Assembly (NCBI GenBank): GCA_021234155.1
Contig: JAJEKV010000873.1
Coordinates: 1-64,000, forward strand
Origin: Isoetes taiwanensis
Lineage: Eukaryota > Streptophyta > Lycopodiopsida > Isoetales > Isoetaceae
DNA length: 64,000 nt
Direction: 5' to 3'
The position numbers and the translations under genes were made by a program. Below, piece after piece: positions 24,082 to 35,264 of this stretch. Below the pieces are notes generated by a model. That model was not told where the DNA came from and did no database searches. It saw only the letters and a list, made by a program, of their open reading frames with translations. The first letter of the stretch is position 1, and each line of letters starts with the position of its first letter.

Positions 24082-25222
24082 TTATTTCATTTCAACATAA
24101 CCTTTGGCAGCAAGATCTCTAATAAAATGAATGTTAAGCTCGATATGTTTAGTCCTTTCATGCTCTACTAGATTCTTCACAATTGCAATACAACTTTGGC
24201 TGTCTGTGTAAATATTAGTTGAACCTTCCTGCTTACAGTTCAGCTCTTCCAGCAATCTTCTTAACCATGTGATTTCCTTGGCAACCAAGGATGATGCAGC
24301 ATATTCTGCTTCAGCAGAGGACATGGCAATTGCGCTCTGTTTTTTACATCTCCATGTGATTGCACCTCCACCAAAGAATATTACATAACCAGAAGTTGAT
24401 TTCCTTTCACTCAAATCCCCACCCCAATCTGCATCACTAAAAGCTTGCAATTTTAAATCTTGGGAATCAAATGAAATGCCATGATTTCTAGTCCCTTTTA
24501 AGTACCTTAGTACTCTTTTGGCTGCTAACCAGTGCTCTTTGCCTGGATTGTGATTCCTTCTGCTTAGCACATTTACAATATATGCAATGTCTGGACGAGT
24601 GTTATTTGCAACATAAAGCAAACATCCAACTAATGCCCTGTAGGGTATCTTTTCCATTTCACACTTTTCCTGTTCAGATATTGGATCTTCTGCAGTAAGT
24701 CTATGTCCTGGTACACTTGGTCTTTTGGCTGGCTTAGCATCTTCTAAATAAAATCTTTTTAGCATATTATCAATATGTCTGCATTGTTTCAGTCTAATGA
24801 GCTGTTCATCCTTAAATCTTTCCACCTCTATTCCAAGAAATTGTTTCAATTCTCCTAAGTCACTCATCTGAAATCTTGCTTTCAAAATATTTTTGCAATG
24901 AATCATACATTTGCTACTGCTTGCAGTCATGATGCAGTCATCAACATAGAGGGCAATTATGCAATAATCTTCTTTGTCCTGATACCTGTACAAATTTCCA
25001 TCATTCTTTAATTTGTCAAACCCCTGTTCTTGAAGAAAATTATCAATACAATTATACCATTCCCTTGGGGACTGTTTTAGACCATAGACTGCTCGATTGA
25101 GTCTCCAGACTTTATTACTGTCCTCTTCAAAGCCTGGTGCTTGCTTCATAAATATAGTTTCCTCCAGTTTTGCATTCAAAAATGTTGTTTTCACATCCAT
25201 ATGATGCAATTCCAATTGTAGA
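24082..25222 (-). pseudogene. Copia reverse transcriptase and RNase H, 5'-deleted
   Basis: The open frame starts abruptly with LELHHMDVKTTFLNAKLEET, so the first RT block after the DETYS motif is missing. Then follow KQAPGF, VWRLNRAVYGLKQSPREWY, the catalytic YVDDC box, FLGIEVER, and the RNase H part: SDADWGGDLSERKSTSGY, SSAEAEYAASSLVAKEITWL, YTDSQSCI and RTKHIELNIHFIRD. It ends with TAA-side sequence before the polypurine tract. The RNase H portion is intact over about 140 residues. Loss of roughly twenty residues at the RT start plus a frame change should inactivate the enzyme. Confidence 0.92.
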
Positions 25223-26548
25223 GTAGGTTTCGTCATAGTCAATCCCTTCCTTTTGAGTGAATCCCTTTGCAACTAACCTTGCTTTATATTTTTTACTGCC
25301 ATCAGCATTGTTCTTTATTTTAAATAACCATTTGTTTCCAATCACATTGTGATTTGGAGGAATATCGACTATTTCATAAGTTTCTGTTTCTTTGAAAGAG
25401 GCCAATTCTTCTTCCATGGCTTTTAGCCATTTGGCTTTGTCTCCACACTCCAAAACTTCTTCATAATTCATAGGGATCACTGCATCTTCCATTATGGACA
25501 TTATTTGCTCATATGTAGCTTCTAATCTCTTGCTTTTTCCATGTTCTGTTCTGCCATATTCACTGCAGTCAATATTTGCTTCTTCTCTGAGTCTTTCAGC
25601 CTGAGATTTTCTTCTCTTTGGTGCATGAGTCTCTAAGCCTGCATCTATTGGTTGTTCCTCATCATGGATACCATCATTTGGGTCTGAATTTATGTCAGAA
25701 TTGCCCCTGTTATATGTCTGATCAGAACTGTCATCATTATTGTCTAAGTCCACTTCAAAGGATACCTTCTTTTTTGCCTTTGTCTCACCTGCACTGTTTG
25801 GTTTCTCATGATGCCTATCTTTATACAAAGTATTTTCATCAAACACAACATCTCTGCTTACGACAATTTGTTTGGTATTTGGTACGAAGATTCTATAGCC
25901 TTTGGACTCTTCATCATATCCAACTAAGTAGCCAATCTCAGCCTTATTATCAAGTTTTCTTCTGACCTCTGAGGGCACATGTGAGTATGCTAAACAACCA
26001 TAGACTTTGAACCTACTATAATCTACTTCCCAAATTTGATTAGACCACAAGTTTTGAGGTACATTACCTTGTAGGATCGCTGTAGGTAGTCTATTTTGTA
26101 TCATCATTGCTGTTTTGAGTGCCTCCTCCCAGAGGTAATTTGGCAGGCCACTTTGTTTTATCATAGCTCTAACAGCATCCATTAGTGTCCTGTTTTTCCT
26201 TTCTGCAACTCCATTCTGCTGTGGGGTGTACCTGCAAGTTAACTGTCTCTTAATGCCATTAGCAATGCAAAAAGTTTTGAATTTTAGAGATAAATATTCC
26301 CCTCCTCGATCAGACCTGATACATTTGACTTTAGAACCTGTTTCTCTTTCCACTTCAGCCACAAACTGCTTAAATGCTTCAAGAGCCTGAGACTTCCTTT
26401 GTAGACAATAACATTTTCCTTTCCTGCTGTAGTCATCAATGAACGTGATGAAGTATCTTTTGTTTGATCTACTCCTAACATTTAAGGGTCCACATAGGTC
26501 TGTGTGGATCATATCCAAGACTTTCTTGGCCCTATGTTTGGATTAATG
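25218..26548 (-). pseudogene. Copia integrase core and C-terminal region
   Basis: Catalytic triad motifs are intact: HTDLCGP (first Asp), IRSDRGGEY (second Asp) and TPQQNGVAERKNRT (Glu). Then KVYGCLAYSHVP, GYDEESKGYRIF and VVSRDVVFDE, an acidic and charged linker, and the RT lead-in NVIGNKWLFKIKNNADGSKK and LVAKGFTQKEGIDYDETYS. A frame change near 26,545 separates it from the upstream CEGCILGK zinc-binding part. The open frame runs 463 codons and ends in out-of-frame residues after the RT deletion junction. Confidence 0.92.
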
Positions 26549-28144
26549 GTAGCCGATTTATTTTGCCAAGTATGCATCCCTCACATAAGGGGTTTTCAGT
26601 TTCCAGATTGTCACACTTAATCCATCCTTGTTTAGCTAAGAATTTGATATTGTTGTAGTGTGTATGACATAATCTGTTATGCCATGTTTCAGCTTCAGCA
26701 ATATGCATCACATTACTATTGCAATTAATATTTTCCATTTGAAATAAATTTCCACACCTTTTAGCAAAGAACTTCAATTGATCATTCAAATAGATTCTAC
26801 ATCCTTGTGAGTCAAAATTGACTCGATATCCCAAGTCAACAAGCTGACTAACTGAGATCAAATTCTTAACTATATTGGGTACACATAAAACATTTTTTAT
26901 GTCCACAATGTTTCCTTCAAGATCAAAGAGTTGCAGCAGTCCTTTTCCTTCTATTGGCACCAACTCTCCACTTCCAACTTGAACATTTTTAATGTTTGCT
27001 GAAGTGATGTCCTTGAGCAGATCAGTGCTTTGCACTACTGATCTCTTAGCTCCACTATCAACTATAATGCCATTAGCACATTTGTTAGTATCAAGATTTT
27101 TATCTAAAACTGACAAAGATAGTTTTACCTCATTTTCATCCTCTTGTTTTGATTCTCCATCATGCTCTTTTGCAATGTGAACTCCACTTGAAGTTCCTCC
27201 TCCCCTTCCTCTATAGTTTGCATTTCTTCCTCCTCTAGAATCCTTTCCTCTGCCTCTGCCCCTTCCATATTCCTTAGGTGTTGCACACTTGGCTGCAACG
27301 TGACCTCTCCCTCCACAATGGTAGCAGTTAAGCTCAGTTTTAAGCTTTGGGCAATTATTTTTAAAATGCCCTGATTCATGGCAATAAAAGCACTTCCCTT
27401 TCTCATTTCTGATATTTTTCCCAGCATACAAGATTTCACTTGTTTCTTCTACTTCTCTCATTATTTTCCTTTGCTCAAATTCCGTTCTTAAGATATTTTC
27501 AGCATCTTCCCTAGTTATGCTCATGTTTCTAATGAACAATGAAAGGTTTTCATTTTCAGAAATAGCTCTGGAAATCTGCAACACTTGGCTCCTATCAGAA
27601 ATATGCACATTTGCCCCTGCTAGGTCAGCAATTATATTGTCGAATTTATTAAAAAATTCAGCTACATCTCCATCCTCTTGTAGCTTAAGGCCTCTTAATT
27701 CCTTTTCTAAGAGATCTATTTGGGAAGAAGATTTTTCCTCAAAGTGCTTTAAGAGATACTGCCACATTTGCCTAGGTGTCATATTTCTCAGCTTGAGTCT
27801 AATGGTTGGACTAACCTTGCAAGTAATGATGCCTTGAGCTTCCTTTGTCTTAGCATAGATCGATCTCCCTGCAGTGATCATACCAGATCCAGCTGCCTCC
27901 CCTGCATTAACTTCACCAGTTCAGTAGCATTAGTTTCAGCATTTACTGATCTCTCTGATACTGACCTGAGTGCAAGGTTTCTTGCACTTTCTGGATTTCC
28001 AAAATCACCCTCTGGATCAACAAGATCCCACAATTCTTCAACTTCTAGGATGTGTTTAACAGCATCCTTCCAAACCTGGAATCCAGCACCTCCTTTGAAC
28101 ACTTCCACAGTGCTTAACAAGCTTGCTCCGAACCTGCTTGACAT
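26532..28144 (-). pseudogene. Copia gag, protease and pre-integrase region
   Basis: The start MSSRFGASLLSTVEVFKGG lies just inside the primer site. The first 88 codons are followed by a frame change near 27,880-27,910 and then a 449-codon frame. This holds a copia gag core (RQMWQYLLKHFEEKSSSQID), two CCHC knuckles (CFYCHESGHFKNNC and CYHCGGRGHVAAKC, about 27,289-27,392), an RGRGRG-rich basic stretch, the protease motif IVDSGAKRSVV (DSG active site), and the pre-integrase zinc finger WHNRLCHTHYNN...CEGC. In a live element these would build the particle and process the polyprotein. Three domain blocks are clear, but frameshifts prevent one polyprotein. Confidence 0.9.
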
Positions 28145-28171
28145 TGTAAAAACAGACTGCCAGAATGGCCT

Positions 28172-28183
28172 GCTCTGATACCA
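28172..28183 (-). other. Primer binding site, initiator tRNA-Met
   Basis: On the minus strand TGGTATCAGAGC lies 2 bp from the inner end of the 5' LTR. It is complementary to the 3' end of plant initiator tRNA-Met (usual site TGGTATCAGAGCC). Confidence 0.9.
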
Positions 28184-28185
28184 AT

Positions 28186-28876
28186 TGATGAATTAAATAG
28201 TACTCAACTAGTACTTGTTTGAAGTTGGTCTAAGTTCCTTCCTTTATGCTGCACAATGCATCCATGAACATAATACTTATTGTAATAAAGCTTAACCAAC
28301 TTATATCAATGAAATTAAAGAGATTGAACCATTGAAATTTTCGTGATTCATTAGACCCATAGTATTATATACATCTTCGACAGCTCGGCCCAAATCAAAG
28401 ACTTGGCGATCAATCTCCCTCCTCTAATTCATGTTCCGATCTACTATTCAGTTCGATCATCTTCAGTTATATACACAGATTCATTCTCGACGGTTAAGCC
28501 GTCGGTTAAGGTCTGTACAGGTGGCCGGAAGTTAGTTATTTTCCTTCCAAATTTCATGTTTAACCTCCTCGATTATAAGGGCAACTTTATCTTCAATATT
28601 TTAATCACTTGCAACCATTGACCCCAACCATGCAATGGTCATAATATATAAAGGAATATTGCCATATGGTACTGAGTCTTCTACCTGCACCTTCGTATGA
28701 TAACATACTGCAACTGCAACTGTGTGTCTGTGTAGGTCTACTATGAATTATCTCATACACTGATCACCTAAGATTGAATCTGTGAACCCTTATGATCTCA
28801 ATAGGTTAACAACTGTTTAACCCTGTGTAATATTCACTGTAACAATATGTGATGACCATAAAGTGCAACTACAACA
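28186..28876 (-). repeat. 5' LTR of the copia element (691 bp)
   Basis: Same termini as 23,292-23,984 (TGATGAATTA...CAACTACAACA in plus reading). Next to it lie the tRNA-Met primer site inside and TGCCC outside. Confidence 0.95.
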
Positions 28877-28881
28877 TGCCC

Positions 28882-29559
28882 TATATCTCACAAATTTCAC
28901 AAGATGGTAATATTTTTTTTCAAGGAATGTTAGAATTGCCTTGTTTATATATAACAAATAAGTTATGTATAGGTTAATCATCAAGCTTCTATGGGCTTTT
29001 TTAAGTTTCTATCTTGATTTCTACATAGCACAAAGAGGGTTGACCTTAGAAATATGGAGCTTCTCTAGGTGTATTAGATAACTTGAAATAATAAACTAAT
29101 CTACGCATGTAGAATATCATTCTATATCACAATTAAAACCCATAAGAATATTAGAATAATGTACTTATAAAATGGCTAATGGGTATTCTGGTTTGTTACA
29201 GAGTGGTATGTGTTTACAAAATGTGTAATGTATATTTTTTCGTACACTTTATAATGAATTGTATATTATTTTTAAGCATATGGCTTATTTGTTGAAAATT
29301 AGTGTGTTCCAAAAATGAAATGTATAGGTACAATGCGTTGGTCTTATATTAAATACAATACTTCGTGTATGTATTTGAAGCAATGCAATACTCTTGCATG
29401 ATTCATTGTTCCTTATAAACCAAAAGCATTGCTTTTGTTCCAAGTACCACGCCATCATTGGTTATTCTTGTCATCATTGATTCAACACGTCTGTACAATT
29501 GCATGGCAGTATTGATACCTCCATGCAACAATCCCATCGATCCGAGACATCGGATCGTC
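28882..29559. other. AT-rich spacer
   Basis: No gene or bounded repeat is visible. The sequence continues the copia target locus. Confidence 0.4.
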
Positions 29560-29960
29560 ATTCTAGAATGGGACGAGCATGCATGTTTTGCATGCATGCG
29601 GGCGGCGCATGCCCATTCTGGTTGGGGAGTTCGCTATTTTAGGCGATTCTGCGGCAACATCTCATCGGCTTCCTCTTCTCTCTCATTTTACCTTATTCTC
29701 TGTGAACCCACCCTCCCCTTCTTTGTTTTGTATTTTTATCGCGGGCACGCGGCAGAATCAACCCCCTCCACTCGGGAGGTTTGTTTTGTCTTGTTGTTTT
29801 GTTGGTGATGTGCGCAGTCTGGTGAGCGGCGGCGTCTGTTTTGACTTTTCCATTCGTGGGTTATGGGGCGTTTTTATGCCTTGCGTTTGTCCAAGCCCCT
29901 TGCCGAAGGCTTATCACTAGGGTTTTTTCCTCGAAAACCGAAAGCGGGTTTTTAATCCTT
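29560..29960. promoter_or_regulatory. GC-richer island with paired RY motifs
   Basis: Two CATGCATG (RY/Sph) motifs lie 5 bp apart at 29,578-29,585 and 29,591-29,598. RY motifs are bound by plant B3 factors such as ABI3 and FUS3. Around them AGAATGGG...GCATGC pairs with GCATGCCCATTCT to form an inverted repeat. The following 350 bases are less AT-rich than the surroundings and contain pyrimidine-rich stretches, which could be a promoter and leader or the 5' region of a retroelement. No downstream gene can be attached to it. Confidence 0.25.
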
Positions 29961-30720
29961 GATAAGCTTTCGGCGGTACACTAGCCCAATCTCTATTAGC
30001 ATTGTAATTTGTTGGGGTCCAAATGATATAATTGGATTTTCCCTTTATTTTTGTGGGTAGTTAGACGTGTGCGGCTACTCACTATCCACCATTGTAGAAA
30101 AATCTGCTGAGATGAATGAGAAGCAAGGGCGGTTTGTTGGTTTCATGCGAGTCCCATTCTACAATAGCTAAACAATACCTTGGACATATTTGCATGCACG
30201 TTCTCACTAAATACATTCACATCACAAAGCATATGTCAACATTGTGAGTTCAGGTTTCTTCCATTGAAGATAGAATTCAATCGGTTTTATTCTATTCTAT
30301 GTGGGCTCCAATGTGTGCTCATAAAATGCATTTATATCAAAAACCTTTATATCTCTTTTCCATTTGAAATTCATTCCGTTCTTCTCTACCCCATCCATGA
30401 GGGCAACCCATCGTGCGACATCTGTAACTTATGCCTAATGAATGCCTGATGAAAAGCCCAGCAATGCTGGGCACTCTTTCTAGTAAGATATAGATCTCGC
30501 ATTTATTTATGATTCAGCCAACATACACGACAATTTCATAACATAGACTTACTGACAGTGACAATATCTGATATAAATACAATTCATATTCCATATTTCT
30601 ATATTTGAACAAAAACTCTTATTACTAACAAAAATATCTCAAGTACATTTCCTTTTTTTTGCCATTCGGGCCTGGAATGCTCGCACCAAATGCTTATGTT
30701 CCTTTACTCCAGCTCCAATT
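29961..30720. other. Spacer
   Basis: I see no supported feature. It borders the 3' end of the minus-strand locus at 30,725. Confidence 0.35.
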
Positions 30721-30724
30721 GCAT

Positions 30725-31757
30725 CTAACAGACACAATATGTCCGGGTGTCATTTTGAGCACAGAACAACTGAAGTATTTCGTTGTTCACTCCACTCAAA
30801 CCTAGTGCTGCTTTATTTGCAACGACAGAGTACATCTTGAAGCCTTCGAAGATGTACATAGCTATATCTCTATCTACTGCTATAACTCTATCATAGTTCG
30901 CGGCTAGTGGAGCATGATTGCCAGCCAAGAATGGAGCTTTAAGCTTCAGGACCTCTTCTGCTCTAGATGGATTATATTTATTGTGAAACACAACCTCCTT
31001 ATGAAGGCAGCCCACATAATGTGTAATACTGGCATCCCAACCTAGGGTGACTCTTTTATGCCTTGCATGGAAGTCATCAATAAATAACTCCTGCACATAA
31101 GCAACATTGAAAACGAAGTAAAAAATAAAAACTAAAACCAGATAAATACCTCTCTCTTGTCATGTTCGAGAACTACTGGCTTTGTTATTGAGAAATAGGA
31201 CCTTGACAACTCATGTTCTATGAATATAGAAGCGGTATTTGAAGAGCTAGGAGCTTCAAATGGGACATCTTTCATTGCTTCATACCCTGCTTCAGCTTGT
31301 TGTAGGACTATGTCAAATGCGTCCTCTGGAGGGATTGCGGATCCATCATAAGTAACAGCCTCCATCAGGCCTACAACATGGGCATATATCTATCCTAATA
31401 TCTCGGCTACTCTCATCCCGGTCTCTTGAGATATATTAGACATCAATAAGTATGGTTTCCCATCTATGTGGATGGGATGTGCTTCTGATAACCTCCAAGT
31501 AGACAGTTTCTTCTCAGTGACCTCCTCTTCCAATACCTCCTCCTTCTCTTCATTATTTAGTAGGAGCTTCTCTTCCTCAAGATCTATCTGATCGTCCACT
31601 GGTGAAGCATGACATTCTATCTGCATATTTGAATAAGACTCGACAACTTGGTTTGTCTTACTATAAATAATGTATGTGCTTAACATGATATCTAAGCTGT
31701 AAAAACTTTCTTTGCCTTCTTGCATGCACAGTTCTGCAGGTAGCCTCTTCAGAACCT
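30725..31757 (-). pseudogene. Unrecognised two-exon locus with one in-frame stop
   Basis: I do not recognise this family. The minus strand stays open from about 31,757 to 31,150 in one frame except for a single TAG at 31,390-31,392. An intron-like gap of 59 bp follows (31,149-31,091, GT at the donor, GTGCAG at the acceptor), and the frame continues in phase to a stop at 30,725. The predicted product is about 320 residues: an acidic Glu-rich segment (DLEEEKLLLNNEEKEEVLEE), then EAHPIHIDGKPYLLMSNISQ, YDGSAIPPEDAFDIVLQQAE, and a compact C-terminal part with HNKYNPSRAEEVLKLKAP and LAANYDRVIAVDRDIAMYIF. No transposase triad, zinc finger or membrane segment is evident. Its 5' end adjoins LINE-1, which may have truncated it. 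The TAG makes it a recent pseudogene unless it is a sequencing error. Confidence 0.5.
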
Positions 31758-31779
31758 CCTAATCCAGTCTTGATAGGAG

Positions 31780-32330
31780 TTTCCTATCAGTATTGCTAAT
31801 AATCTGGATACTCATTTGGCTCATTCTATTGTTGATGGAGCTAAAATTTGTGTCTCCCTACCTTTTGGTCACAGTCTTCCTGACTAGGTGGTTGTGAAAA
31901 GTGGCCCTGTCTTTCTGAAGTATGCTTTGCAATCATTCAATGGTCCTCAGCTTGCTGACTTGTTTCCTCAACTTGCTCTATTTGCAAGTGCTAAGAGATA
32001 TTGCTCTGCATTAGTCCCTTCTTCATCTATGCCTCCTAACTCCGTTATATCCCCTTTACCTTCTGTTGTCCCTTCTGCCATTTCTACTGATATCTCTGTT
32101 GTTGCTATTCCATCTGCTGCTAAAACCTCTATCACACAGAAGACTATGCGTACTTCCACTTTTGATGAGGATTCTAGGGCCAAATTACAGAAGATCCAGG
32201 AATTGCATGAGCGGCAAGAAAGTGTTTAGGAGCATCATGAAAATGCTCAAGAGGGATGGCAAACTATGAGTTGGAAAAGAGATGCAATAAGGCTATTCAA
32301 CATGCCTCTCATGTCACGAACGAGTCTTAT
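31780..32330 (+). pseudogene. LINE-1 ORF1 C-terminal part
   Basis: Frame with NNLDTHLAHSIVDGAKICVS, one stop, then VVVKSGPVFLKYALQSFNGP, QLADLFPQLALFASAKRY, a Ser/Pro/Thr-rich stretch and RAKLQKIQELHERQES. It precedes the endonuclease in the same orientation, so it is most simply the RNA-binding ORF1. No zinc knuckle is visible in this part. Confidence 0.5.
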
Positions 32331-32599
32331 ACTTTGCATCGAAGGGTGGAGTAGAGAGGAGGGCCTCACTTGCGGATATCGGCAAAATAATTGGGGGGAT
32401 GATGGGGGGAGGGGGTATAGAAGCGAGAGAGAAGGCTCTTCCTTGGCAAATGCTAAACAAAGCAATGGAAGGGTGGAATAGAGAGGAGACTCCCCCTTGC
32501 CAATTTCCAGGATGAGATGGGCTGACCCATCAGAATCATGCAAGATGGACGTGACTGATGATGGCTCTATTGGTAGGGAAGTGGAACATAATATTTAGG

Positions 32600-33240
32600 G
32601 CACGTGAACCTTTTGTCTTGGAATGTGAGGGGAGTGGCTTCTTCTCCAAGTAAAAGGAGCAGGTATCTCTTTATATGTCTAAGTTTTCTCCTACCTTCTG
32701 CTGCTCGTTGAGATGATGTACATAAAGTAGATAAAGTGTTTGGATGTAACTATAATGTCTTAATGTCTACTACTGATGCATCTAAGGCTGGTGTGCTTAC
32801 TGCATGGAAGTCCTCTGTGGATGTCACTTTTACCCAAACAGATAGGTTTAGAAGGTGGATAATAATCAAGTGGAAAAATAAAGGCCAAGAATGGAGTTTG
32901 ATAAATGTCTATGCTCATAATAGACCTCGTCGGCGTGGTGCTTTGTGGACAATTGCGAGGAGTAAAATTCTTCAGCTTGGGCAGAACGTTGCATGGTTGC
33001 TGGTTGAAGACTTTAACATGAGCAAGTTGGAAAGAGATAGAAGCGGTCAATGTTTTGAATTGGTGCAAGGGTTCGAGCGGGAACACTGATTATGCCTCTC
33101 ACATAATTGACAACTTATAGAGATTGATGGTGATCAGTCCTTCATGTGGTGCAATGATTGGATAGGAGTTGGCAGAGATTATGCAAGACATGAAAGAGGA
33201 TATGAATACTAGTGCAGCTACTTTGTTAGCAGATTTTCAT
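32600..33240 (+). pseudogene. LINE-1 endonuclease remnant
   Basis: Contains LNVRG-like sequence near 32,620 (NHLLSWNVRG position), WIIIKWKNKG, LINVYAHNRPRRRGALWTI and WLLVEDFNMSKLERDRSG near 32,998-33,040. The last corresponds to the GDFN motif of AP-type endonucleases, with E for G. FMWCNDWIG follows in another frame. The domain nicks target DNA in live LINEs; here it is broken. Confidence 0.75.
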
Positions 33241-33945
33241 TGCTCAAATCTTCTTGATAGCTCCATGTCTGACCATAATCTTCAACTCCTATCCAATGAT
33301 GTGGCTAATTGGCATAGATCTACTAGAACTTACTTTAAGCTTAATTGCAAGTACTTGGAGGATGATGAGTTCAAAGTTGGCTCTAATCAAGTTTGGTTTC
33401 AGGCCTTCTCATCTCGTAGGGGTATGTCTGGGATTGTCGTAGCATTGTCTGCAGTGAAGCCATTTGCAAACGAATGGGGGAGCAGAGCTGTTAAAGCTAG
33501 AGGACTATTGAATGCATTATACAAGGAATTAGAACAACTCTATGCTCGTGGCCCTACTAGTGGATTTAGAGAGAAGGAGTTACTATCTCAGATCAAGGCT
33601 ATGAAAACTGTAAAAGTTATTGAAGCTAAGGTGAAGGCAGGATTGCAATGGTTCAAGGATGGAGATAGGTGTACCTGGTCTTTTTTGTTGCTGCAAGAAG
33701 AAGAAAGCTCGCCACTTCCATACATTCTCTGGTGTTGCCGGATGGCTCTCTTATCTCTGATCCTGTGCATCTTAAGCAATATCTTCATCATCACTTTTCT
33801 TCATTCTTTGTGCGACACCCATTGTCCTTTCAAGAGGACATGCAATTGACTGTGTTGGCTAAGGTGCGTTGCATTATTTTTGAAGAGCAGAGGCTGCTTC
33901 TTGAGTCCAATATTGTGAAGGAGGATTTAAAAATATGCCTCTAAT
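33241..33945 (+). pseudogene. LINE-1 endonuclease-RT linker
   Basis: Reads SDHNLQLL (the endonuclease SDH motif), then TYFKLNCKYLEDDEFKVG, WFQAFSSRRGMSGIVVALSA, VKPFANEWGSRA and AKVKAGLQWFKDGDRCTW, the usual plant L1 linker that precedes RT. Comparable wording (TVFKLNTSFLQDPEF, VKQFAKEWG) occurs in LINE-3, so the two are related. Confidence 0.8.
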
Positions 33946-34149
33946 GTTGTTGTTCATCCAAGACACAACAACAATAGATAGCAGCTGGCATAGGCATTAT
34001 TGCAGCTTGGTAACAGTCTGGTCATCTCATGTCATGGGAAGCATTTAGAACAAAATTCTTGTTGTACAGATGGAATAGCGTAATTTTTCTTTTGTTTTTG
34101 TTTGAAGGCATGGTTGTTGGGATTTGCATGGAATAGAGTAATTTGAACT

Positions 34150-34950
34150 CTTATTGCTGCATTATTGCCATAGGATTCTGACCCACAAATTGAAGTAGGT
34201 TTATGGGGTTTCCATTAGGATATCAAGTCAGGGCGCTTTGGCTTTGTCTCTTATGTGTATAAATTGCTTCTGCATTCTGAAATCTTGCCTCCGTCTAATA
34301 GATGGCATCTTCAGGTCCCTCAGCCATAATGGAAAAGTGTTTGAACATGGGTATGGAATAGGTCGCTTCATCCCAAAGTGGTCATTTTATGATAGCAAGT
34401 GATCCATAGATGCCTCAGAGCCAACAGGCTGGTCTATAAAATTGATAATCAAATTTTAGAGCTCTGTCCTTTATGTTAGCAAAGGGTTGAGAGTATTGAG
34501 CATTGTTTTTTTTGTGTGAGCAGCTTCGACAGGCATGGTTTTGGTTGTTAAACCTATTTGGCACGTCTCGATCTAGCCAGCAAATTTTGCTCGCTATCTA
34601 TCCCTATGTATGGCACAGACTACGGAAACGAGCTTTTCATCTTGCATCTGGCTGGCTTTTATGGTCGATTTGGAAGAGGAGACTATTTATCTTTAAGGGC
34701 ATGGATTCTGCAGATGAGATTCTTCTTCAGTGGACACAAAAATAAAATTGTTATGGCTTATAATTGTTCTTCTCTTGATCAAGAGAAGAAAGTACTAATT
34801 TGACACACTTACCTTCAGATTTCTGGTTATGCATAGACAAGTGATTGTGCTCAGTTGGATTAGTTTGACCACTGGGGTTATAATCCTATCTATGCATTTT
34901 ATGTTGTTATAGTTTTGATTGGTAAATAAAGCTTGTCATTCTTCATTCTT
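34150..34950 (+). pseudogene. LINE-1 C-terminal zf-RVT domain and 3' UTR
   Basis: Reads HPKV, RCLRANRLVYKIDNQILELC, CPLC-like and VESIEHCFF, then LLNLFGTSRSSQQILLAIYP and LASGWLLWSIWKRRLFIFKG. These are the hallmarks of the zf-RVT region at the end of plant L1 polyproteins. The WLLWSIWKRR block is repeated in the short LINE at 58.3 kb. Confidence 0.8.
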
Positions 34951-34973
34951 CAAAAAAAAAAAAAAAAAAAAAA

Positions 34974-35264
34974 TCAACTTTCTTTTGAGATATTATTTCC
35001 AATGGTTTTAAGGGCCTTAGGTTCTTTTATTGTGCAAGATTAAAAAATTAAATTGATTGGGCTTTTAACCTTCATGGAGATTGAAGGGCTATGGAACCTA
35101 ATACAATTGATGCATTAAGCACATAACTATCTAGAATTAGAAAAGTTCCAAAGGGTTCTTGACGGAAAAGTCTTGATGTAATGAGGCTATAGGATATGTC
35201 CATACCAAACTGCATGCCCTTGGCATCATTCTTATGTACGTTTCCTCTAGTCGTTTATCGATAC
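34974..35264. other. Spacer between LINE-1 and the LINE-2 tail
   Basis: No gene or bounded repeat is visible in these 290 bases. Confidence 0.4.

Larger units (their letters stand above)
23292..28876 (-). mobile_element. Ty1/copia retrotransposon, young but coding-defective
   Basis: A 5.6-kb minus-strand element. Nearly identical LTRs (23,292-23,984 and 28,186-28,876) enclose gag, protease region, integrase, RT and RNase H in that order (IN before RT, hence copia). The target duplication TGCCC is perfect (23,287-23,291 and 28,877-28,881). By my alignment the LTRs differ by two substitutions and two 1-nt indels, so insertion was recent. Despite this, the coding region has a frame change in gag near 27,880-27,910, another in integrase near 26,545, and a deletion with frame change at the start of RT near 25,218. 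A recent insertion by a defective element implies that its proteins came from another copy, unless the breaks arose after insertion. Confidence 0.95.
31780..34973 (+). mobile_element. LINE-1: L1-type LINE, RT core deleted
   Basis: Plus-strand remnant in order: ORF1 tail, endonuclease part, endonuclease-RT linker, zinc-finger C-terminus, 3' untranslated region with AATAAA (near 34,925) and a 22-base poly(A) at 34,952-34,973. The central RT domain that should lie between about 33,940 and 34,150 is absent. Multiple stops occur. The clean poly(A) marks the true 3' end. No target duplication could be confirmed, so the 5' boundary (about 31,710-31,785) is uncertain. Confidence 0.85.

Noticed and set aside
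25618-25965. Plus-strand 115-codon frame inside the copia element
   Set aside because: It is a shadow of the minus-strand integrase C-terminal linker.
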